Below are positions 1-8,665 of a stretch of DNA of 49,222 nucleotides, one piece after another. Positions within the stretch are counted from its first letter, which is position 1; each line of letters starts with the position of its first letter. This DNA comes from an uncultured Acidimicrobiales bacterium (GTDB lineage: Bacteria > Actinomycetota > Acidimicrobiia > Acidimicrobiales > SZUA-35), in contig CALJSB010000001.1 in the NCBI GenBank assembly GCA_937976305.1, positions 1-49,222 on the forward strand. The letters are read 5' to 3'. Below the pieces are notes generated by a model. The model worked only from the letters and a program-made list of their open reading frames with translations, had not been told where the DNA came from and searched no databases. The position numbers were made by a program, and so were the translations under genes.

Positions 1-707
1 ACGTTGCCGGCGACACCACCCTCGACATGTACCGCCTGCACTGTTTCGCCATAGGTGCAGCCGTCGATCGTCGGTCGACGCGACTCATAAGCAGCCAGCG
101 TGCTGAGGAGATCGCCGAGACGGTGAATGGCGTTACGGCCCATCCATGGGCGGGCCGTGTGGGCTCGGGCTCCGGCAAGTTCGACCTCGATGCGCATCGC
201 GCCTTGGCACCCGGCCTCAATCACCCCGTCTGTCGGCTCGCCCAAGATCGCACAATCGCCCTCGAGTAGATCGGGCCGCTCGGCGGCGATCTCGATCAAT
301 CCGTTGTGCTCCTGGGCCACTTCTTCTCGTGCATAGAACACGAACGTGAGATCCATGGCGGGATCCGGAACGGTGCGGGCGATGTCGAAGAAAACGGCAA
401 GGCCGCCCTTCATGTCTGATGACCCGACTCCCCACAATGTGTCGCCTTCAATCCGAGCGCTGGCGTTGGAGCCGCCGGGCAGATCGTCGCTCTCGGCCAC
501 CGGAACGGTGTCGGTGTGTCCGGCCAGAATCAGGCGCTGGCCAAGGCCGAGGTTTGTACGGGCAATGAGGTTGTCGCCGATGCGGTCGACCTCGAGATGA
601 GAACAGCCCCGCAGCTCGCCCTCGAGCCAATCGACGAACGGTCCTTCCTCGAACGATACGGACGGTCGGTTCACCAACTCGGCAGTCAGTTCGAACAAAT
701 CGGTCAC
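1..707 (-). CDS. dapE: Succinyl-diaminopimelate desuccinylase (partial, C-terminus outside window)
   Basis: M20-family metallopeptidase that hydrolyses N-succinyl-LL-2,6-diaminopimelate to LL-DAP and succinate in the cytoplasmic lysine/peptidoglycan pathway. Reading in from a GTG at 707, the visible 235 residues show the di-zinc site of the family: GHTDTVP (His64, with Asp66), the bridging Asp in GSSDMKGG (Asp98), and the catalytic Glu-Glu pair in YAREEV (128-129), followed by GEPTDG. The C-terminal third and stop codon lie beyond base 1. dapC and dapF lie further upstream on the same strand, which supports the DAP assignment over other M20 peptidases. A plus-strand gene separates it from dapC, so it probably has its own promoter in 708-839. 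Alternative: another M20 deacylase, but context makes this unlikely. Confidence 0.9.
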   Translation of the reverse strand, partial: MTDLFELTAELVNRPSVSFEEGPFVDWLEGELRGCSHLEVDRIGDNLIARTNLGLGQRLILAGHTDTVPVAESDDLPGGSNASARIEGDTLWGVGSSDMKGGLAVFFDIARTVPDPAMDLTFVFYAREEVAQEHNGLIEIAAERPDLLEGDCAILGEPTDGVIEAGCQGAMRIEVELAGARAHTARPWMGRNAIHRLGDLLSTLAAYESRRPTIDGCTYGETVQAVHVEGGVAGN

Positions 708-778
708 TCTCTGACACTACCGGCCAACTCGAAGTCGGTGGCCAGCCAGCGACGGCGGCAAGCGACCGGTAGAGGCGA

Positions 779-791
779 AAGTTCTGAACTT
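779..791. promoter_or_regulatory. Short perfect palindrome in the dapE / sugar-dehydrogenase divergent gap
   Basis: AAGTTCTGAACTT has 6-bp arms around one central base. It lies 49 bp before the ATG at 840 and 72 bp upstream of the dapE start, in the only space that can hold both divergent promoters. It could be an operator. No clear -35/-10 pair was identified with confidence. The site is short enough to occur by chance. Confidence 0.25.
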
Positions 792-839
792 CTTCCCCCC
801 GACAGGAAGCGACGCCCCACCGTTGGCTACCTTGCCGCG

Positions 840-2630
840 ATGCGTCGCTTTGCCATCGGCCTTGTTGTTCTCGCCTCGCTGCTCGGCACCTTGGCCGCTC
901 CCATCGATGTGGCCCCCGTTTCTGCTGGGACCGTCAATGGCGGCCGCTTCCCTACGGAAGAAACGTTCGTCGACCAGGCCTACCGCGACATCCTGTCCCG
1001 CGGGCCAGACCCTGCGGGGTTGCAGTTCTGGGCCGAGCGCATGCGGGCCGGCCAACCTCCAGAAGTTCTCATCGAGGATCTCATCTCTTCTCCTGAGTTC
1101 GATGGAACGATCGCCCCGGTGTTCCGCCTCTACCGCGCCGTGTTTGATCGGCGCCCCGATGCCGGCGGGCTCGACTTCTGGGTCGAGCGCAGCCGGTCCG
1201 GCCAGTCGCTGCCGAGCATCGCCGACCAATTTCTCGAGGGAGCCGAGTTCGAGGAGCTCGCCGCAGCACAAACAACTGAGCAAGTTGTTGCCGCCGTCTA
1301 CCGACGCTCGCTCGGCCGGGCGCCCGATGCCGGCGGGCTCGCCTTCTGGACAGGCGAGATAGACAGCGGTCGGTTGAGCCTCGGCGGCTTCGTCGCCACT
1401 GTCTCTGAATCGCCAGAGCATCGAGCCATCACCAACAGCGAAGTAGCGACCACTCTCGTCTTTCTCGGACTCTTGCAACGCCTACCCGAACCCGCTGGCT
1501 TGAGGTTTTGGGTGAACGAGATCGACAGAGGCCTTCCGCTTCGAGAGCTCGCGGCAACCGTGATGGCTCTGCCGGAATACCAGAGCCGGTTCCCCGGGCC
1601 ACCAACAATTGGCACCGAGGTGATCGCGACCGGTCTCACGACGCCGTGGGACATTGAGTCGCTTCCCGATGGATCGCTCCTTGTGACCGAGCGTCCCGGT
1701 GGGTTGGTGTTGATTGGCCCGAACGGCACAACCACAGATTTGGCTGCCGATCTCAGCGACCTCTTCGTGAATTCTGAAACTGGTTTGATGGGTCTGGCGA
1801 TCGACCCAAACTTCGGCGCAAACCGGCGGTTCTATACCTGCCAGGGTCATTCCTCGCCCCGCGAGATTCAGGTCGTGGCCTGGGCCCTCTCCCCCGATCG
1901 CACCTCAGCATCGCGGGTGGCTGATCCACTCGTCGGCGGGCTTCCCATCGCCACGGGACGACACGGCGGTTGCCAACTCGAGTTCGACCCTGCGGGCAGT
2001 CTCTTTGTCGGCACTGGCGACTCGGCCGTTGGCTCGCTGCCCCAGAACCTCGCCTCGCTCGGCGGCAAAGTGCTGCGAGTCGATCCACTGACCGGCGGGC
2101 CCGTTGCTGGTAATCCGTTCATCGACAGTTCGAATCTTGCGACCCGTCTGATCTACACCTACGGCCATCGCAATGTGCAGGGGCTCTCCCCTCGCCCGAC
2201 AACCGGCGAGATGTGGTCGGTCGAGCACGGGCCAAACGTCAACGACGAAGTCAACCGCCTCGTTGCCGGGGCCAACGCCGGCTGGAACCCCGTACCTGGC
2301 TACAACGAATCGGTCTCGATGACGAACCTGTTACTCCCCAATGCCGACCCAGCCGAATGGTCGACCGGCTCATCAACGCTGGCCCTCTCGGGCGGCGAAT
2401 GGTTTGACCATGACAGCTGGGGTTCGCTCAACGGCGGACTCGGCGTTGCTGCGCTCAAGAACCAGACGCTCCGCTTGCTGTTCTTCAACGACGAGGGCCT
2501 CTATCTCGGCCAACGCACAATTCTCGATGGCGAGTTCGGTCGCTTGCGGGCCGTCCACCAAGCGGCCGACGGCTCGATCTACGTGAGCACGAGCACAGGC
2601 ACCGACCGGATTATTCGGCTTAGGCCATAA
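840..2630 (+). CDS. Secreted DUF4214 - PQQ-type sugar dehydrogenase-like fusion
   Basis: 596 residues from the ATG at 840. The frame stays open upstream to 516, but that extension overlaps dapE and precedes a clear signal peptide, so 840 is preferred. The signal peptide (hydrophobic core about 5-20, cleavage near VSA|G at 29) is followed by four DUF4214-type repeats at roughly residues 38-260, each with a PDxxGLxFW-like core. After that comes a six-bladed glucose/sorbosone dehydrogenase (GSDH) domain to the C-terminus, with GLTTPWDIESLPDG, GLMGLAIDPNF, the RHGGCQLEF segment at the usual catalytic His position, YGHRNVQGL and EHGPNVNDEVN. Such domains oxidise aldose sugars with PQQ, probably here outside the membrane. 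Cofactor use is inferred from the family. The gene interrupts the dap cluster on the opposite strand. Confidence 0.8.
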   Translation: MRRFAIGLVVLASLLGTLAAPIDVAPVSAGTVNGGRFPTEETFVDQAYRDILSRGPDPAGLQFWAERMRAGQPPEVLIEDLISSPEFDGTIAPVFRLYRAVFDRRPDAGGLDFWVERSRSGQSLPSIADQFLEGAEFEELAAAQTTEQVVAAVYRRSLGRAPDAGGLAFWTGEIDSGRLSLGGFVATVSESPEHRAITNSEVATTLVFLGLLQRLPEPAGLRFWVNEIDRGLPLRELAATVMALPEYQSRFPGPPTIGTEVIATGLTTPWDIESLPDGSLLVTERPGGLVLIGPNGTTTDLAADLSDLFVNSETGLMGLAIDPNFGANRRFYTCQGHSSPREIQVVAWALSPDRTSASRVADPLVGGLPIATGRHGGCQLEFDPAGSLFVGTGDSAVGSLPQNLASLGGKVLRVDPLTGGPVAGNPFIDSSNLATRLIYTYGHRNVQGLSPRPTTGEMWSVEHGPNVNDEVNRLVAGANAGWNPVPGYNESVSMTNLLLPNADPAEWSTGSSTLALSGGEWFDHDSWGSLNGGLGVAALKNQTLRLLFFNDEGLYLGQRTILDGEFGRLRAVHQAADGSIYVSTSTGTDRIIRLRP

Positions 2631-2635
2631 CACTG

Positions 2636-2745
2636 TGACCTGCTGCGCAGGTCAGGCTCCGCCCATCCGGGTCTCAATCCACGAGCTGCTTCGCTCCGCT
2701 ACGCAACGCTGCTACCTGGTGACCTGCTCCGCAGGTCAAGCTCCG
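2636..2745. repeat. Pair of 26-bp direct repeats, each forming a short hairpin
   Basis: Bases 2636-2661 and 2720-2745 match at 24 of 26 positions. Each contains a perfect 7-bp stem with a 3-nt loop: GACCTGC-TGC-GCAGGTC at 2637-2653 and GACCTGC-TCC-GCAGGTC at 2721-2737. They lie in the convergent gap between the sugar dehydrogenase and dapC. The second copy overlaps the dapC stop codon and encodes its last residues. They may act as weak bidirectional terminators, or belong to a dispersed hairpin family like that at 9634-9768. There is no T-tract, so classical intrinsic termination is not evident. Confidence 0.5.
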
Positions 2746-3857
2746 AGTCTGCTCGCGATCAGTTCCAGGGCTTCGTCGGATTGCACAACGGCGATGCGCA
2801 CATGGCCCGACCCCTGCGGTCCGTAGAACTCACCGGGGCTCACCACAGCACCGCCATCGCGAGCGAGGCGTTCGGTGAGCGCCCATGCGTCGCCGTCAGG
2901 AGCTGGCGCCCACAGATAGAAGCCGCCGCTTGGCATCGGTGCGTCGACCCCGATTGATCCAAGAATCTCCCGCATGCGTTCGAGCCGGTTCCGGTACACC
3001 TCGCGTTGTGCCTCGACGTGCGTCTGATCTTGGTAGGCCACCACGGCCGCCGCCTGCACTGGCCCGGGCGGCATGAATCCGCTGTGTTTGCGCACCTCAC
3101 TCAGAAAGTGCACGAGTTCGGTATCGCCGGCGTAGAAGCCAGCACGGGCACCAGCGAGATTCGACCGCTTCGACAACGAATGCACGGCGAGCACACCATC
3201 GGTCCCGTGTTCGAGGATCGACCGAGCAGGGCCATCCCACGTGAACTCGATATAGCACTCGTCTGAAAGCACCGGCACGCCGTGGGTTCGACCCCACGCA
3301 GCCGCTGCTTCAAGATCGTCGATAGCACCGGCGGGGTTGCCGGGCGTGTTCACCCACAAACACAGCGCCCGAGCAGCATCAGCAGGATCAATGGCGTCCA
3401 GATCGATTCGCCATTCGTCATCGACCGGCACGGCAACCGATCGACAATTGGCGAGATCGGCTCCCATGCCGTAGCTCGGATAGCTGATGGCTGGGAACAA
3501 CACGGTGTCGAGCTCAGGCCGGCGCAGTTTGAGCCAGTGCGGCATCCCGGCAACGACCTCTTTCGAACCAACGGTCGCCGCAACATCGGCTGGCCCGATC
3601 GACGTGCCGGCGACGAGGTTGAGCCACGACGAGGCAGCTTCGCGAAACTCGAGCGTTCCGATGGATGGCGGGTAGCCCCGTTCGGTGTCGGACGAACCGA
3701 GCGCGGCAACCACAGCCGGCGGTGGCGCATCCGAGGGTGAACCGATCGACAGATCGACCGCTCCCCCGTCGTGCGAAGCGGCGACCTCTCTGATCGGAAT
3801 CAGCCGGTCGTAGGGATAGGGCGGTGGAACGTACGGGGAGGGCAACTCGGTTGGCAC
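2736..3857 (-). CDS. dapC: Succinyldiaminopimelate transaminase (DapC-like, class I/II aminotransferase)
   Basis: 373 residues, GTG start at 3857. A PLP-dependent fold-type I aminotransferase, predicted to convert N-succinyl-2-amino-6-ketopimelate to N-succinyl-LL-DAP with glutamate as donor. Visible landmarks: the substrate/PLP loop NTPGNP (170-175), SDECYIEF (198-205) with the PLP ring-contacting Asp/Tyr, and the Schiff-base lysine Lys230 in SLSKRSNLAGARAGF. The SLSKRSN form is typical of the actinobacterial DapC group. Length is normal. It sits 12 bp downstream of hflX and near dapF and dapE. No strong Shine-Dalgarno precedes the GTG, and translation may be coupled to hflX. Another aminotransferase specificity is possible but less likely given the neighbours. 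Confidence 0.85.
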   Translation of the reverse strand: MPTELPSPYVPPPYPYDRLIPIREVAASHDGGAVDLSIGSPSDAPPPAVVAALGSSDTERGYPPSIGTLEFREAASSWLNLVAGTSIGPADVAATVGSKEVVAGMPHWLKLRRPELDTVLFPAISYPSYGMGADLANCRSVAVPVDDEWRIDLDAIDPADAARALCLWVNTPGNPAGAIDDLEAAAAWGRTHGVPVLSDECYIEFTWDGPARSILEHGTDGVLAVHSLSKRSNLAGARAGFYAGDTELVHFLSEVRKHSGFMPPGPVQAAAVVAYQDQTHVEAQREVYRNRLERMREILGSIGVDAPMPSGGFYLWAPAPDGDAWALTERLARDGGAVVSPGEFYGPQGSGHVRIAVVQSDEALELIASRLGA

Positions 3858-3869
3858 CGGCTCAGTCTG

Positions 3870-5297
3870 TCAGACCTGAATCCGAGCGACGATGAACTCA
3901 GCCAGTCGCTTGGCCGACGCGTCTTCGAGGCGAGCGATGAGCTTCATGCCGTCGTCGCCGGGGTGTTCCTCTGTGACATCGCCCTCGCGGTGCACCGCCG
4001 CCAGCGCATCACCCCGAGCCCAGGGCACAAACAACTCATAGGGGCTCGACAGCTCATGCAAGGCATCGGTAATTGCCTGTTGCAGCTCGTCGATGCCCGC
4101 TCCGGTTCGAGCGGAAACACCAACCGACCCAGGGTTGTGGGCGACAAGCCGAGGAATGGGGGTCGGGTCATCTTCAGGGCCGGGCAGATCAGCCTTGTTG
4201 AACACCATCAACTCGGGCACTTCGTGGGCCCCGATCTCACGCAGCACTTCGCGCACCGCAACGATGTGGGCTTCGGGATCCGGCCCTGCACCGTCGACCA
4301 CATGGATGAGCAGATCGGCAGCCGCCGCCACTTCGAGGGTCGACTTGAAGGCTTCAACGAGCTGATGGGGCAGCTTCTTGACAAACCCAACGGTGTCGGT
4401 GAGCAGAATCTGCTCGCCGCCGGGTAGCTGGAACTTGCGAGTGGTCGGATCGAGCGTTGCGAAGAGCCGATCTTCGACGAGCACCTCGGCCCCAGTCATG
4501 GCTTTGAGTAGCGTCGACTTGCCGGCATTTGTGTAGCCGACGATCGACACCGTCTTGTAGGGCGAACGGTGACGAGCCTTGCGCTGGTTTGAACGACGGG
4601 CCGAAATGCCCCGGAGTTCGCCTTCGAGCTTGTGCATCCGTCGAACGACACGCCGACGATCGACTTCGAGCTGGGTCTCGCCCGGGCCTCGGGTGCCGAT
4701 GCCGCCACCCTGCTGGCTGAAGTTCTTCTTGCCGCGGAGGCGAGGAAGGTTGTAGCGAAGCTGGGCCAGCTCAACCTGGGTTTTGCCTTCGGTCGATGTT
4801 GCGTGCTGGGCGAAGATGTCGAGGATCACGGCGGTTCGATCCAGCGCCGTACGCCCGAGCAGCCGCTCGAGATTGAACTGCTGAGCTGGAGTGAGCTCGT
4901 CGTCGAACACCACGGTGTCGGCATCGATTCGCTTGGCCGCTCTGAGAATCTCTTCGACCTTGCCCTTACCAACGAAAGTGGCAGGGTCGGGCCGATCACG
5001 CTTTTGGGTGATCCGGACCGGAGCATCAGCTCCGGCTGTATCGACCAGCAGCTCGAGCTCATCGAGCGACGCCTTCGTTGAGGCCTCGGTTTGACCGTCG
5101 CGGGTCATCCCGACGAGCACGATTCGCTCACGGAAACTGCGATCGAGAAACCCTGCTTCACCGTCGAACGCATCGCGGCCGCCGAACTCGCCAAACGCGC
5201 CGCGGTGCGTCGACTCGGCCGACTCCGCGTTTTCGTCGTCGACGAGATCAGGGTCGAGATCCTCTGGATCGCTCCAGAGGTCGAGCTTTTCACCCAC
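3870..5297 (-). CDS. hflX: GTPase HflX
   Basis: 475 residues with a GTG start at 5297. HflX is a ribosome-associated GTPase that binds 50S subunits and helps rescue or recycle stalled ribosomes under stress. The N-terminal HflX domain (about 60-190, including DPATFVGKGKVEE and GGGIGTRGPGETQLE) is followed by a coiled linker and the G domain: G1 GYTNAGKST near residue 256-264, G3 DTVGFV, G4 NKAD. The first 50 residues are acidic and not conserved in short homologues, which is common in actinobacteria. The gene overlaps the end of dapF by 8 bp, so the two are translationally coupled. The dapF-hflX order is conserved in actinobacteria. Confidence 0.95.
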   Translation of the reverse strand: MGEKLDLWSDPEDLDPDLVDDENAESAESTHRGAFGEFGGRDAFDGEAGFLDRSFRERIVLVGMTRDGQTEASTKASLDELELLVDTAGADAPVRITQKRDRPDPATFVGKGKVEEILRAAKRIDADTVVFDDELTPAQQFNLERLLGRTALDRTAVILDIFAQHATSTEGKTQVELAQLRYNLPRLRGKKNFSQQGGGIGTRGPGETQLEVDRRRVVRRMHKLEGELRGISARRSNQRKARHRSPYKTVSIVGYTNAGKSTLLKAMTGAEVLVEDRLFATLDPTTRKFQLPGGEQILLTDTVGFVKKLPHQLVEAFKSTLEVAAAADLLIHVVDGAGPDPEAHIVAVREVLREIGAHEVPELMVFNKADLPGPEDDPTPIPRLVAHNPGSVGVSARTGAGIDELQQAITDALHELSSPYELFVPWARGDALAAVHREGDVTEEHPGDDGMKLIARLEDASAKRLAEFIVARIQV

Positions 5298-6105
5298 GCA
5301 GGCTCACCTCGCCGACCAAGGTCGCTGGCCCGGTGAGGAAGACGGAGTCGCCAACCTCGACCTCGGCTGATCCGCCCGGCATGTTGACCTTGACGATGGG
5401 CTCAGTGAGACCCCAGCCGTGGGTGGCAGCGGCCGCCGCGCAGGCACCGGATCCGCACGCCTCGGTGAGGCCGGCTCCTCGTTCCCAGATGTTCATTGTG
5501 ATCGTGCTGGGGTTCTCGACTCGCACGACGTGGATATTGCACCCGTCCGGATAATCGGTTTCGACCACCGGACCGATGCGGCCCATGTCGACCGCCATCG
5601 GATCATCGACAAGCGCAACGAGGTGGGGATTCCCGAGATCAAGGCCAACTTGGTTGTCCACCCACACACCGAGCGTGGGCCAGGCGTCGGAAATGGCTGG
5701 CCCCTCGGCCGCCTGGCCCATGTCGACACGCACCCAACGGGTGCCTGACCCATCGCTCGGGCGGACATGGACGGTGCGGAGGCCAGCGTCGGTTTGGATG
5801 AGTGCACTGTGGTCGCCGTCAGCGCCCAACGAGTCGGCGATTGCTTGACCAACACAACGGATGCCGTTGCCGGAGATTTCTGGCCGCGAGCCATCGGCGT
5901 TGTGCAGGACCATGGTCCACAGCTGGGCGCCATCGCTGTCGTTGTTCGCGGACACCTCGATCAACCCATCAGCCCCGATACCCCGGCGACGATCGCACCA
6001 GGCGATCGCGTCAACAGCTGTGAGGGAACGCGCCGGGTTCAACGCAACGAGGAAGTCATTGCCAAGGCCGTGGTGTTTCGTCAGTGAAATCGTGTCGCCG
6101 GTCAA
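5290..6105 (-). CDS. dapF: Diaminopimelate epimerase
   Basis: 271 residues. Cofactor-independent racemase converting LL-DAP to meso-DAP for lysine and peptidoglycan. Both catalytic cysteines are visible: Cys84 in SGNGIRC and the second near residue 217 in EACGSGACA. The substrate-binding HHGLGNDF and ERGAGLTE segments are also present. The apparent start is TTG at 6105, giving MTGDTISLTKHHGLGNDF. The TTGA overlaps the miaA stop by 4 bp, a typical coupling arrangement, and no better ATG/GTG lies nearby. The 3' end overlaps hflX by 8 bp. The gene belongs to the run APH-like - miaA - dapF - hflX - dapC. Confidence 0.95.
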   Translation of the reverse strand: MTGDTISLTKHHGLGNDFLVALNPARSLTAVDAIAWCDRRRGIGADGLIEVSANNDSDGAQLWTMVLHNADGSRPEISGNGIRCVGQAIADSLGADGDHSALIQTDAGLRTVHVRPSDGSGTRWVRVDMGQAAEGPAISDAWPTLGVWVDNQVGLDLGNPHLVALVDDPMAVDMGRIGPVVETDYPDGCNIHVVRVENPSTITMNIWERGAGLTEACGSGACAAAAATHGWGLTEPIVKVNMPGGSAEVEVGDSVFLTGPATLVGEVSLRG

Positions 6106-7034
6106 GACGCAGAGTCTCGCAGCTCTTTGGCCTCAGACCCCACTGATTTCCAATGATCGACCACGAGCGACACCAGCTCGTCATGATCATGACAAAACCA
6201 CGTGATCCTGGGGTCGCGGCGAAACCAGCGCTGCTGCCGGCGTGCGAAACGTCTCGTCCGGGCCTTTGCTTCTTCGAGTGCGTCGTCGAGTTCGAGCTCT
6301 CCATCGAGATGGGCCATCAGCTCTCGATAGCCGAGCGCCTGTGATGCCGTCCGACCAATCGGGCCTGCCTTGACCTCTCGAGCCTCGTCAAGAAAGCCGG
6401 CTGCCACCTGAGCGTCGTATCGATCGTTGATCCGGTGGTCCATGGTTTCGCGGTCGATGTCGAGACCCACCTGCACGAACGGGACGCTGGGATAGGTCTC
6501 GAGCCCGGGCCCGAACGACGAGAACGGCTGGCCCGATCCAATACAGACCTCGAGTGCTCGCACGATGCGTCGCCGATTGGTCCGCTCCATCTTTGCCGAA
6601 GCGACAGGATCCAACTCGTCGAGCTGTCGCCACAGGGCTTCGGTGTCCAGGTTGCGCTCGAGCTCAGCGGCGACGTCGGGAAACTGACCAGGCATCGTCA
6701 GGTCATCGACGATGGCGCGGACATACAAGCCAGTTCCGCCCACCAGCACCGCCGAGCGGCTTCTGGACGCAATGTCGACCAAGGCTGTGTCGACCTGCTC
6801 CTTGAACAACGACACGGTGTAGTCGTCTGCCGGCTCAGCCACGTCGACGAGATGATGGCGAACTCGTTCTCGCTCGCTTGCGGTTGGCTTCGCCGTTCCG
6901 ATGTCCATTCCTCGGTAGACAGCCATCGCATCGGCAGACACGATCTCGGCGCCAACCTGCTCGGCAATCGCAAGTGCCAACGATGACTTGCCCGATGCCG
7001 TCGGACCGATGATGACAAGAGGGATCGCTGTCAC
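6102..7034 (-). CDS. miaA: tRNA dimethylallyltransferase
   Basis: 310 residues, GTG start at 7034. Transfers a dimethylallyl group from DMAPP to N6 of A37 in tRNAs reading UNN codons; MiaB (22910-24331) then methylthiolates the product. Visible: P-loop GPTASGKSS (about 10-18), VSADAMAVYRGMDIGTAKP (the DxxQ-type segment carries Asp-Ala-Met-Ala rather than the common DSxQ/DAMQ), VGGTGLYVRA and NRRRIVRALE. Overlaps the upstream APH-like gene (GTGA) and downstream dapF (TTGA) by 4 bp each. In other actinobacteria miaA directly follows miaB or nearly so; here about 15 kb separate them. Confidence 0.95.
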   Translation of the reverse strand: MTAIPLVIIGPTASGKSSLALAIAEQVGAEIVSADAMAVYRGMDIGTAKPTASERERVRHHLVDVAEPADDYTVSLFKEQVDTALVDIASRSRSAVLVGGTGLYVRAIVDDLTMPGQFPDVAAELERNLDTEALWRQLDELDPVASAKMERTNRRRIVRALEVCIGSGQPFSSFGPGLETYPSVPFVQVGLDIDRETMDHRINDRYDAQVAAGFLDEAREVKAGPIGRTASQALGYRELMAHLDGELELDDALEEAKARTRRFARRQQRWFRRDPRITWFCHDHDELVSLVVDHWKSVGSEAKELRDSAS

Positions 7035-7837
7035 GGGTAAGTCCGGGGCACTGGCGTGCGCAAGTAGTCGGCCAAGACGTAGTGATCGAGTTCGACCAAA
7101 CCTGGGTCGATGCCGTAGGCATCGAAGAAGATCAGCGGCGATTCACCGCCAAGCGTCTCGTGCAAGCTTCGGTGAATGACAGCGAGATCGAGGTGACGAT
7201 CAGCAAGACACAGGCGGTCGAGCCCCTGCATGCCGGCGGACTGGCCTGCGTCGACAACGAAATTCGACAGGGTCGCAGCGCCGTGGCACACCACGAGATC
7301 CTCTGGATTCGCGGGTCGGCCCTCGATCCACAGCTCGACGAGACGGGCCGCGTCATACCTGGCGTAGTGCGGGGGAAGCAGGCTGGTGTCGATCTCGCCG
7401 GCATCGCGACGAGCAACGACCTCGTCCCGGAGCGCCTCCCAACCCGTTGCGAAGGGAAATTCACCGCCTGGCTCGAGATCGTGCAACCGACGAAGCGATC
7501 GAGCAACGAGCTCGATCAAACCCTGGATGTCACCGAGCGACTCGAGCCAGTCGGCTGGTTCGCCGCTGGGTCGTCGAGTGACCATCCAATGCCCCTGCTC
7601 GTCGATCTCGTCGACCACAATCTGGCCAACGGCGATCTCAGCGACCGCAGCATCCTCAGCTACGAGGCGCTCACGGAGCCAGGTGAGACGTGCCGACCGA
7701 GCAACGAGCGCATCGTCACCAGCGGGAGCAAAGTCGATCTCGTTTCCCCCGACAACCCACGGACCGGCGCCATCGAGCGACCCACGATTGACGTCGTCGT
7801 CGAGCGCGGCACGCACGACCTCGGGAAGCTCGATCAC
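7031..7837 (-). CDS. APH-like (aminoglycoside phosphotransferase fold) protein with altered catalytic loop
   Basis: 268 residues, GTG start at 7837. The C-terminal half resembles the APH/choline-kinase family: LVVCHGAATLSN near residue 183, then GLDRLCLADRHLDLAVIHRSL, matching the usual HGDxxxxN and the metal-binding (I)Dxx-ADRxxDLA block. The catalytic aspartate of HGD is Ala here, read directly from the codons CAC GGC GCT. The downstream Asn and metal-ligand Asp remain. Loss of the base predicts weak or no phosphotransfer, so a binding, regulatory or pseudo-kinase role is possible. It overlaps miaA by 4 bp and so is expressed with tRNA-modification and DAP genes. Antibiotic resistance should not be assumed. 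Confidence 0.75.
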   Translation of the reverse strand: MIELPEVVRAALDDDVNRGSLDGAGPWVVGGNEIDFAPAGDDALVARSARLTWLRERLVAEDAAVAEIAVGQIVVDEIDEQGHWMVTRRPSGEPADWLESLGDIQGLIELVARSLRRLHDLEPGGEFPFATGWEALRDEVVARRDAGEIDTSLLPPHYARYDAARLVELWIEGRPANPEDLVVCHGAATLSNFVVDAGQSAGMQGLDRLCLADRHLDLAVIHRSLHETLGGESPLIFFDAYGIDPGLVELDHYVLADYLRTPVPRTYP

Positions 7838-7918
7838 GGGCTCAGGCTATGCACGGGTCGGCGACTGCCGGTGCTGTCCGCTCATTCCGCACGATTGGCG
7901 ATTCAGTCGACCTAACGG

Positions 7919-8665
7919 TCAGCCCGCTTGGCCGACGAGGGACAGCAGCGTGCCTGCGACCAGTACCGGGTCAACCACCATGTGTAGGTGTTCGCCATCG
8001 ATGCGAGCAATGGCCCAGCCCTGAGCTTTGGCCTCGTCGTAGGACGGTTGGTACATGTCCCCCATTGCCAAGAATGCAACGCCAATCTCGCTGTCGAGCT
8101 TGGGGGCAGGAATGGCCTGCTCGAAGATGGTCCGCGGTACAGGGCGGGCCTCGCAGAGCACCCGTTCGCGGGCCTCGTCATCGGGCAGCATGTCTTCGAT
8201 CATGGGCCCCCACCAGCGATGCCAGGGCGGGAGGTAGTCGTCGGGTCGCACCAGTCGATCAAGCGTGTCGCGAAGCGGGAAGTCGCGATCAGTCGGAACG
8301 ACCTGATCTTCGGGAAAGCGCCCGTTCACCAGCACCATGGTGGCCACATCGTGACCAGCCTCGAGAAGGGCATCGACCACCATCGGCATCCGAGGGCAGG
8401 AGGCCGAATGGCCGACCGCAACGATGGGCTGTTCGGGATCAGGCTCTGGCACTGCAGCGAGCACCTCTTCGAGCCACGGCGCAAGGTGATCGTCATGGCG
8501 AGGTGTTGTCATCGTCGGCGCTGGAATGACGCAACGCTGATTGAGCATCTGAAGGACTTCAGCTACCCCACGCCACGTCTGTGGGCCGAGAAGGAAGCTG
8601 GGAACGAGCAACCACGTGCGAGGGCTCGTTGCCTTCTCGACCTGCGAGACAACGGAAACATCCAT
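7919..8665 (-). CDS. Alpha/beta hydrolase-fold protein
   Basis: 248 residues from ATG at 8665. An upstream TTG at 8704 would extend through the palindrome and is less likely. Visible: WLLVPSFLLGPQTW (oxyanion strand/loop region), the nucleophile elbow GHSAS with Ser87 (G-x-S-x-S rather than G-x-S-x-G), and a C-terminal GEHLHM that supplies a candidate catalytic His. The substrate is unknown. Size and layout fit small esterase-like hydrolases. No Shine-Dalgarno is visible immediately before the ATG, so a leaderless transcript is possible. A large palindrome abuts the start (see 8661-8696). It lies downstream of aqpZ on the same strand. Confidence 0.7.
   Translation of the reverse strand: MDVSVVSQVEKATSPRTWLLVPSFLLGPQTWRGVAEVLQMLNQRCVIPAPTMTTPRHDDHLAPWLEEVLAAVPEPDPEQPIVAVGHSASCPRMPMVVDALLEAGHDVATMVLVNGRFPEDQVVPTDRDFPLRDTLDRLVRPDDYLPPWHRWWGPMIEDMLPDDEARERVLCEARPVPRTIFEQAIPAPKLDSEIGVAFLAMGDMYQPSYDEAKAQGWAIARIDGEHLHMVVDPVLVAGTLLSLVGQAG

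Noticed and set aside
516..839. 108-residue N-terminal extension of the sugar dehydrogenase frame
   Set aside because: Overlaps dapE on the other strand and precedes a typical signal peptide starting at 840.
7031..7837. Aminoglycoside resistance gene
   Set aside because: The catalytic Asp is missing and the context is housekeeping, so resistance is not supported.
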